Assembly: GCA_002403515.1 (NCBI GenBank)
Contig: DHHZ01000021.1
Location: forward strand, 1-11,117
Length of the DNA stretch: 11,117 nt
Source of the DNA: Legionellales bacterium UBA4759
GTDB lineage: Bacteria > Pseudomonadota > Gammaproteobacteria > Legionellales > Legionellaceae
Direction: 5' to 3'
Program-made: the position numbers and the translations under genes
Notes under the pieces: generated by a model
Told to the model about the DNA's origin: nothing
What the model saw: the letters and a program-made list of their open reading frames with translations, nothing else
Databases searched by the model: none
Part shown: in pieces, positions 7,076 through 11,117 of the stretch
How the letters are laid out: the number at the start of each line of letters is the position of its first letter
Numbering within the stretch: position 1 is the stretch's first letter

Positions 7076-8265
7076 GTATAGATTTTGATGTCATTGTAAT
7101 TGGGGCTGGTGCTGCTGGCATGATGTGTGCTATTGAGGCAGGCAAAAGAAAAAAAAAGGTTTTGATTTTAGAAAAAACCAACAGACCCGGTAAGAAAATT
7201 CTAATGTCAGGTGGTGGGCGTTGTAATTTTACCAACATGTACGCAACCCCTGAAAATTATATTTCAAATAATCCACATTTTTGTAAATCGGCCCTGAGTC
7301 GCTATACGCCATGGCATTTTATTGAAATGGTGAAAAAACATGGGATTGCTTTTCATGAAAAAAAATTAGGACAACTTTTTTGTGATGGCAAATCTCAAGA
7401 AATTGTCGATATGTTGTTGGCAGAATGTGCTCATGAAAAAGTAAAAATTTATCTTGAACAGCAAATCACCGATATTCAAACAACCAATGAGGGTTTTATT
7501 GTCACCAGTCATGGAAAAAAATTAAAAACACATTCTTTAGTGATTGCAACAGGCGGATTATCAATACCAACCCTGGGCTCAAGTCCTTTTGGTTATAAAA
7601 TTGCAGAAGAGTTTGGTTTAAAAGTTTATCCAACGAAGGCAGGCCTTGTGCCAATTACGCTTCATCCTCATGATAAAGAAAAATTTGCTGAACTCAGTGG
7701 TATCGCCATTGAAGCCCGAGTGGGTTGTGAATCACAATATTTTGATGAAAATATATTATTTACCCACCGAGGATTGAGTGGGCCTGCGATTTTACAAATT
7801 TCTTCTTTTTGGCATTCTGAAACCGACATTCATATACAATTATTACCCAATCAAAATTGGTTGGCTATTTTAGATGCAGCAAAAAAACAATCACCCGAGG
7901 TATTGCTAAAAAATATCCTAAGTGACTATTTCCCCAAAAAGATGATTTCGCAATTTTTCCCTGAAAACATAATTCAAATGCCTATGAAACAGTTAGAAAT
8001 CAAAGAAATGCATGAAGTGACTCAAATGATTGAGCAATGGCGCCTAAAGCCAGCTGGCACAGAGGGTTACAGAACAGCTGAAGTGACATTAGGTGGTGTA
8101 GATTGTAATGAATTGTCTTCTCAATCGATGGAAGCTAAAAAAATACCAGGACTTTATTTTATTGGAGAGGTGATTGATGTTACTGGCTGGTTGGGTGGTT
8201 TCAATTTCCAATGGGCATGGGCATCTGGATGGGCGGCTGGGCAATTTGTTGGAGGTATGGAATGA
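7072..8265 (+). CDS. HI0933/YhiN-family FAD-dependent oxidoreductase
   Basis: Cytoplasmic flavoprotein of the HI0933 (YhiN, BaiN-like) family. Members bind FAD and are assumed to be NAD(P)H-dependent, but the reaction in proteobacteria is not established. Residues 6-16 form the dinucleotide fold VIVIGAGAAG, and E34 in LILEK is the ribose-binding acid. The family hallmarks KKILMSGGGRCNFTN (about 42-56) and a C-terminal TLGGVDCNELSS...GLYFIGEVIDVTGWLGGFNFQWAWASG are complete. At 397 residues it is full length. I chose the ATG at 7072, preceded by GAGGAA with a 5-base spacer and overlapping the yheS stop as ATGA. An in-frame GTG at 7036 would add 12 residues unlike the family start and has no better ribosome site. 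Its own stop overlaps the ychJ start in the same ATGA manner, which points to tight co-translation. Confidence 0.94.
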   Translation: MSIDFDVIVIGAGAAGMMCAIEAGKRKKKVLILEKTNRPGKKILMSGGGRCNFTNMYATPENYISNNPHFCKSALSRYTPWHFIEMVKKHGIAFHEKKLGQLFCDGKSQEIVDMLLAECAHEKVKIYLEQQITDIQTTNEGFIVTSHGKKLKTHSLVIATGGLSIPTLGSSPFGYKIAEEFGLKVYPTKAGLVPITLHPHDKEKFAELSGIAIEARVGCESQYFDENILFTHRGLSGPAILQISSFWHSETDIHIQLLPNQNWLAILDAAKKQSPEVLLKNILSDYFPKKMISQFFPENIIQMPMKQLEIKEMHEVTQMIEQWRLKPAGTEGYRTAEVTLGGVDCNELSSQSMEAKKIPGLYFIGEVIDVTGWLGGFNFQWAWASGWAAGQFVGGME

Positions 8266-8687
8266 GTTGTTTTTGTGGTGAAACCAAAGATTTTAAAGAC
8301 TGTTGTGGGCGATATATTTCAGGACAAGAAAAAGCAGGTAGTGCATTGGCGTTAATGCGTTCAAGATACAGTGCATTTGTCATTGAAGATATGGCGTATA
8401 TTCAAAAAACTATGCTAGAGCCTTTGTCAAAAGATGGGCTAAAGCCCTCATTTATCAAATTAGAAATCATCAACGCATCATTTGATCAAGTTGAGTTTAA
8501 GGCTTTTTATATCCATGGAGAAAAAATAGGAATTTTACATGAGCTTTCAAACTTTAAACTCCAAAAAGGACAGTGGATTTATACCCATGGTCAATTATTT
8601 GAAACATCGCTTAAATCAATTTCTTTGAATAAACCATGTCCATGTGGCAGTGGTCAAAAGTTTAAAAATTGCTTGCATGGTTTATGA
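8262..8687 (+). CDS. ychJ: YchJ-like (UPF0225) protein with N- and C-terminal SEC-C zinc motifs
   Basis: Small cytoplasmic protein of the YchJ/UPF0225 family; its molecular role is unknown. SEC-C motifs bind zinc and in SecA help contact SecB and the ribosome. It has 141 residues (E. coli YchJ has about 152). The N-terminal motif is C3, C5, C14, C15 in MSCFCGETKDFKDCCG. The middle has the family's LMRSRYSAFVIEDMAYIQKT (31-50), a cystatin/NTF2-like region. The C-terminal SEC-C is CPCGSGQKFKNC with C126, C128 and C137, then L138-H139: the fourth ligand is one residue further on than the usual adjacent C or H. The ATG at 8262 overlaps the flavoprotein stop (ATGA) and has GGAGG at 8251-8255. It is the last gene of the rightward cluster and overlaps the end of the converging lipoprotein gene by 6 bases. 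Confidence 0.92.
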   Translation: MSCFCGETKDFKDCCGRYISGQEKAGSALALMRSRYSAFVIEDMAYIQKTMLEPLSKDGLKPSFIKLEIINASFDQVEFKAFYIHGEKIGILHELSNFKLQKGQWIYTHGQLFETSLKSISLNKPCPCGSGQKFKNCLHGL

Positions 8688-8694
8688 TTTTTTT
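8629..8694 (+). terminator. Possible terminator at the end of ychJ: 10-base inverted repeat plus seven T
   Basis: ATAAACCATG at 8629-8638 is perfectly inverted as CATGGTTTAT at 8676-8685, followed after two bases by seven T (8688-8694). This has the order of an intrinsic terminator for the rightward cluster. The loop is long (37 bases) and the stem is AT-rich, so strength is doubtful. It lies inside the ychJ coding end because the converging gene leaves no intergenic space. There is no matching T-run on the other strand. Confidence 0.35.
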
Positions 8695-9803
8695 GGTTTA
8701 AATAGTTTTGTTATCAGATTTGGTTTTTTATTCAACAAGCGTTTAAAGGTTCCTTCACAAACCGGTCTTGAGTTTCGGGTTTGAAAGTATTCTGGTGGTG
8801 TAATAAGCGCAATATCAATATTTAAAGCAGGGCACAAAGTTACCAATTGTCCAAAACATTTTTCATCCAATTCATTTGAACCATAACCCGCTATAGCATT
8901 ACCAAATTTGCAATAAGCAACTTCCGCAAAGGCGCCTCTTAGCTTTTCATTGTCTTGTTTTCCTTCTTCAAACATATATTTCGTGCCACAATATTCGATG
9001 GCAGCTTGAAGACCTTGCTGATATCGCTCAGCATATTGAGGGTTATTGACATCGTATTTATGAATTCTTTTATCAGTTTGAACAACTCTTCCTTCGGCAA
9101 AATCTTGATAAAACCATACCAATCGACGAATCGCAATCGAGGTGTTCATCAATACTTTATGAGGTGTTGTCGACCCCTCAATTCCTTCGAGATAGGCGGT
9201 TTCTTCTTTTTGATATTTTGCCAATTTAAAGGCAACAAATAATCTATCTGATGATGTTTGTGTTAATCCAAAATTGGTTTGGTAGTTGAGTTTGATTTTG
9301 GTATGAGCAGAAAGTGTCAAAATAGTTTGCCAACGCTTGAGGTTTGATACCCCCTCATAAGTTGCATAGGTATGACCTCTGAAATCTGTGATATTGGTGG
9401 AGTCACCGTCACTTTCTTTTAAAGTCATCGCCATGACATGCGCCCAATCTTTTGCTGTTTTATCGTTGTAATAAATTCCTTGTGCATTGGCCATTTTTTG
9501 AATGACAAGAAAGTGCTCAAAAAACAACATCCTGAGTTGTGGGTTAATGGCAAGACATTGTTTTTCAGTTTCTTCTTCCATAGCTTGACGAACGGTTTCA
9601 TCCAGTTCACTTATCTCATCAACAGCAGGAAGTCCTGTTAGATCTGGTAGCCAATGGCTATCAATCGGATCTTTGAGTTTTTTCTTTTGAGTCTTTGGAG
9701 TTGCTGTTATTGAGGCGTCACTATCTTTGGTTGTTGTACAGGTCGATAGTCCAAAGACCCCAAGTAAAACTAATAAAATATGTTTTGTTTTTAAATCAAT
9801 CAT
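8682..9803 (-). CDS. Putative lipoprotein with possible divergent lysozyme-like (transglycosylase) core
   Basis: Not a named family I can identify; from memory similar uncharacterised proteins occur in Legionella. Residues 1-21 are a lipoprotein-type signal (basic start, ILLVLLGVFG core) with a lipobox LSTC, the lipidated Cys being C22; Thr at -1 is less common. A Thr/Lys-rich linker (23-45) follows. In the mature part, MTLKESDGDSTN (126-137) followed some 40 residues later by YQTNFGLTQTSSDRL (174-188) has the order seen in soluble lytic transglycosylases, Glu-Ser at the catalytic position and then a GLMQI-like strand. E130 would be the catalytic residue. A helix-like FYQDFAEGR (231-239) follows. 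Six further Cys (83, 272, 298, 316, 324, 349) could make three disulfides, fitting an extracytoplasmic location. AGGA lies 6 bases before the ATG. The gene is single and converges on ychJ with a 6-base overlap. Confidence 0.85.
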   Translation of the reverse strand: MIDLKTKHILLVLLGVFGLSTCTTTKDSDASITATPKTQKKKLKDPIDSHWLPDLTGLPAVDEISELDETVRQAMEEETEKQCLAINPQLRMLFFEHFLVIQKMANAQGIYYNDKTAKDWAHVMAMTLKESDGDSTNITDFRGHTYATYEGVSNLKRWQTILTLSAHTKIKLNYQTNFGLTQTSSDRLFVAFKLAKYQKEETAYLEGIEGSTTPHKVLMNTSIAIRRLVWFYQDFAEGRVVQTDKRIHKYDVNNPQYAERYQQGLQAAIEYCGTKYMFEEGKQDNEKLRGAFAEVAYCKFGNAIAGYGSNELDEKCFGQLVTLCPALNIDIALITPPEYFQTRNSRPVCEGTFKRLLNKKPNLITKLFKPKKS

Positions 9804-9832
9804 ACGTTGTCCTAAACTGTATTGATAACTTA

Positions 9833-9861
9833 AATATAGACCACAAGACCATATTGATCAA
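9833..9861 (-). promoter_or_regulatory. Putative sigma-70 promoter of the lipoprotein gene, with palindrome over the -35
   Basis: Read on the minus strand, TTGATC (9861-9856) and TATATT (9838-9833) are 17 bases apart, matching 4/6 and 5/6 consensus positions. The -10 ends about 30 bases before the ATG, leaving a normal leader. The perfect palindrome ATTGATCAAT at 9853-9862 covers the -35 and could be an operator. Confidence 0.5.
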
Positions 9862-10117
9862 TTTTTAGTCAATAAAATGTCATTACTCCATGAATATATC
9901 GTAATGGGTTAAATTAGATGTTCCATATGAATAGTTAAGGAGACCAGTTGTGGGAATAATGATAATGAACGACAAATAAAGCCAAAGAAAAGCCATCTGT
10001 GAGATGATTAAACAGAAAAGAATTAATATAATCTAAGCTGGAGAGCAATGTGATATCTGTTATGAACAAATCATAAGGATATATAAGAAATATAAATAAC
10101 CGAAGGTGATGACTGTG

Positions 10118-10128
10118 TTTTGATCTGA
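10118..10128 (+). repeat. 11-base direct repeat TTTTGATCTGA, copy 1
   Basis: Repeated exactly at 10183-10193, 65 bases on. Both copies are just upstream of the transposase and may be part of the IS left end (transposase binding or regulation) or chance. Confidence 0.5.
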
Positions 10129-10182
10129 AGCTCGACCTGGGTTACCGTGGATTATACCCATGATCTTTCAAAATGCTTGATT

Positions 10183-10193
10183 TTTTGATCTGA
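10183..10193 (+). repeat. 11-base direct repeat TTTTGATCTGA, copy 2
   Basis: Second exact copy; it overlaps the start of the transposase ribosome site (GAGAGGA, 10192-10198), so a protein bound here could limit transposase translation or transcription. Confidence 0.5.
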
Positions 10194-10200
10194 GAGGATC

Positions 10201-11117
10201 ATGATAAGCGCCATGAACAGATTTATACTAACAGAAGAAGAAAAAAGCCATTTAGATGAACTTCATCATCAGACTAAAGATGGTAAAGAAAGAGACCGTA
10301 TCAAGGCCATATTATTGCGCTCTGAAGGCTGGACCGTGCCAATGATATCGCAAGCTTTACGACTCCATCAAACCACCATTATTCGCCATATTAATGAATA
10401 TCATGAAGGTAAGCTAAAGAATGAAAGTGGCGGTTCTGAAAGTAAACTTGATGACTCTCAAACTGAAGAATTAATTGCCCATTTGGAAGCGCATACCTAT
10501 CACCATGTGCATGAAATTATTTTATTTATCAAAGACAAATGGGATATCAGTTTCAGTATTCCTGGGATGAATAAATGGCTGCATCGTCATGCGTTTAGCT
10601 ACAAAAAACCAAAAGGTTTTCCATATAAAGCTAATCCTAGATTACAAGAAGAGTTCATCACTGCGTATGAAAAATTAAAATCAGAAGTCGGTGTTGAAGA
10701 GCCTATTCTATTTATGGATGCCGTTCACCCAACTCAAGCTACCAAGTTGTCTTATGGCTGGATTAGAACAGGTCAAACTAAGCATGTTGAAACAACTGGT
10801 AGTCGCACACGATTAAATATTGTTGGTGCAATTCAACTTGGCAATATAGCAGAGACTTTTACTGCTCAATATGAAACGATTAATGGTGAGTCAATTATTG
10901 ATTTTATGATCAAACTAAGAGGTCAATATGGTTCTAAAACTGTTCATTTAATCCTTGATAGGTCTGGTTATCATCGTTCAATCTTAGTGGCAGAAAAAGC
11001 AATTGAATTGAATATCAAGCTACATTTTTTACCACCTTATAGCCCAAATCTTAATCCTATTGAAAGGTTATGGAAAGTGATGAACGAAAAAGTTAGAAAT
11101 AATCGATTTTTCAAGAG
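10201..11117 (+). CDS. IS630-family transposase (DD34E), 3' end outside window
   Basis: Transposase of an IS630/Tc1-mariner-type insertion sequence, which moves by cut-and-paste into TA targets. The visible 305 residues have no frameshift or stop. An N-terminal helix-turn-helix (about 31-70, RDRIKAILLRSEGWTVPMIS) is followed by a second winged-helix region (about 80-140), then the catalytic DDE core: D173 in ILFMDAVHPTQ, D253 in VHLILDRSGYHRS and E288 in LPPYSPNLNPIERLWK. Thirty-four residues separate the last two, the DD34E spacing of IS630. Family length is about 340, so only a short C-terminal piece is missing. I chose the ATG at 10201, which has GAGAGGA 3 bases before it; the ATG at 10213 is an alternative without a ribosome site. 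Other members from memory read closer to DGAGYH around the second Asp; here it is DRSGYH, which may be normal variation. Confidence 0.95.
   Translation, partial: MISAMNRFILTEEEKSHLDELHHQTKDGKERDRIKAILLRSEGWTVPMISQALRLHQTTIIRHINEYHEGKLKNESGGSESKLDDSQTEELIAHLEAHTYHHVHEIILFIKDKWDISFSIPGMNKWLHRHAFSYKKPKGFPYKANPRLQEEFITAYEKLKSEVGVEEPILFMDAVHPTQATKLSYGWIRTGQTKHVETTGSRTRLNIVGAIQLGNIAETFTAQYETINGESIIDFMIKLRGQYGSKTVHLILDRSGYHRSILVAEKAIELNIKLHFLPPYSPNLNPIERLWKVMNEKVRNNRFFK
10201..11117 (+). mobile_element. Partial IS630-family insertion sequence
   Basis: Defined by its transposase; the left boundary lies somewhere upstream of 10201 and the right boundary is outside the window. The uninterrupted gene suggests a recent or still active copy. 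Confidence 0.8.

Larger units (their letters stand above)
9804..10200. other. 397-base intergenic region with no convincing gene
   Basis: AT-rich spacer between the divergent lipoprotein and transposase genes. The left end holds the lipoprotein promoter and ribosome site. An inverted repeat CATTAC/GTAATG (9881-9886, 9901-9906, 14-base loop) may form a small hairpin. AAGGAG at 9937-9942 precedes a 9-codon GTG-started frame ending at 9979. The right part should contain the left end of the IS element, but without the right end in view its terminal inverted repeat cannot be placed. No tRNA-like fold and no frame of useful length were seen. Confidence 0.6.

Noticed and set aside
8211..8261. Extended ATG start for the ychJ gene adding 17 residues
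   Set aside because: The added residues are a shifted-frame copy of the flavoprotein end; ATG 8262 has GGAGG and the family starts with the CxC motif.
8939..9641. Short frames on both strands inside the lipoprotein gene
   Set aside because: The 373-residue frame has a signal peptide, promoter and ribosome site; the others are shadows.
10139..10159. Possible hairpin GGGT...ACCC before the transposase
   Set aside because: Only four stable base pairs and no T-run; not distinguishable from chance.

Overview
The window looks like chromosomal DNA from an AT-rich gammaproteobacterium, most likely a member of the Legionellales (Legionella or a close relative). This rests on the low GC content judged by eye, the gammaproteobacterial versions of MltD, YheS and YchJ, and two otherwise unrecognised proteins (1977-2951 and 8682-9803). 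From memory, motifs in those two resemble proteins found mainly in Legionella-type genomes. No database search was possible, so the taxonomic call is an inference.

Layout: (1) Positions 1-1885 are read leftwards. A MltD-type lytic transglycosylase with three LysM domains is followed 16 bases later by the start of a zinc alcohol dehydrogenase, which runs off the left edge. (2) A 91-base divergent promoter region (1886-1976) separates these from a rightward gene for an unrecognised 324-residue protein. Its first 140 residues have a possible stripped-down kinase-like motif order, and its tail is Ser/Asp-rich. (3) Positions 3014-8687 form a compact rightward gene cluster: an MMPL/RND-type membrane transporter, a YheS-like ABC-F ribosome-associated ATPase, an HI0933-family flavoprotein and a YchJ-like SEC-C protein. 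Gaps are 6 bases, then two 4-base ATGA overlaps. (4) Converging on it from the right, with a 6-base overlap of gene ends, is a probable lipoprotein (8682-9803) with a possible divergent lysozyme-like core. (5) About 400 bases of AT-rich DNA without a convincing gene (9804-10200) lead into an IS630-family transposase that is cut by the right edge.

Functionally, the window is mostly core cell-envelope and translation housekeeping: murein turnover by MltD and perhaps the lipoprotein, inner-membrane export by the MMPL protein, and ribosome rescue or translation support by YheS. To this are added one accessory gene that could encode a secreted effector and one mobile element. I saw no CRISPR array, tRNA or rRNA gene, or phage module. 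The best candidates for something undescribed are the 324-residue kinase-like protein and the lysozyme-like lipoprotein; both are hypotheses from motif reading.
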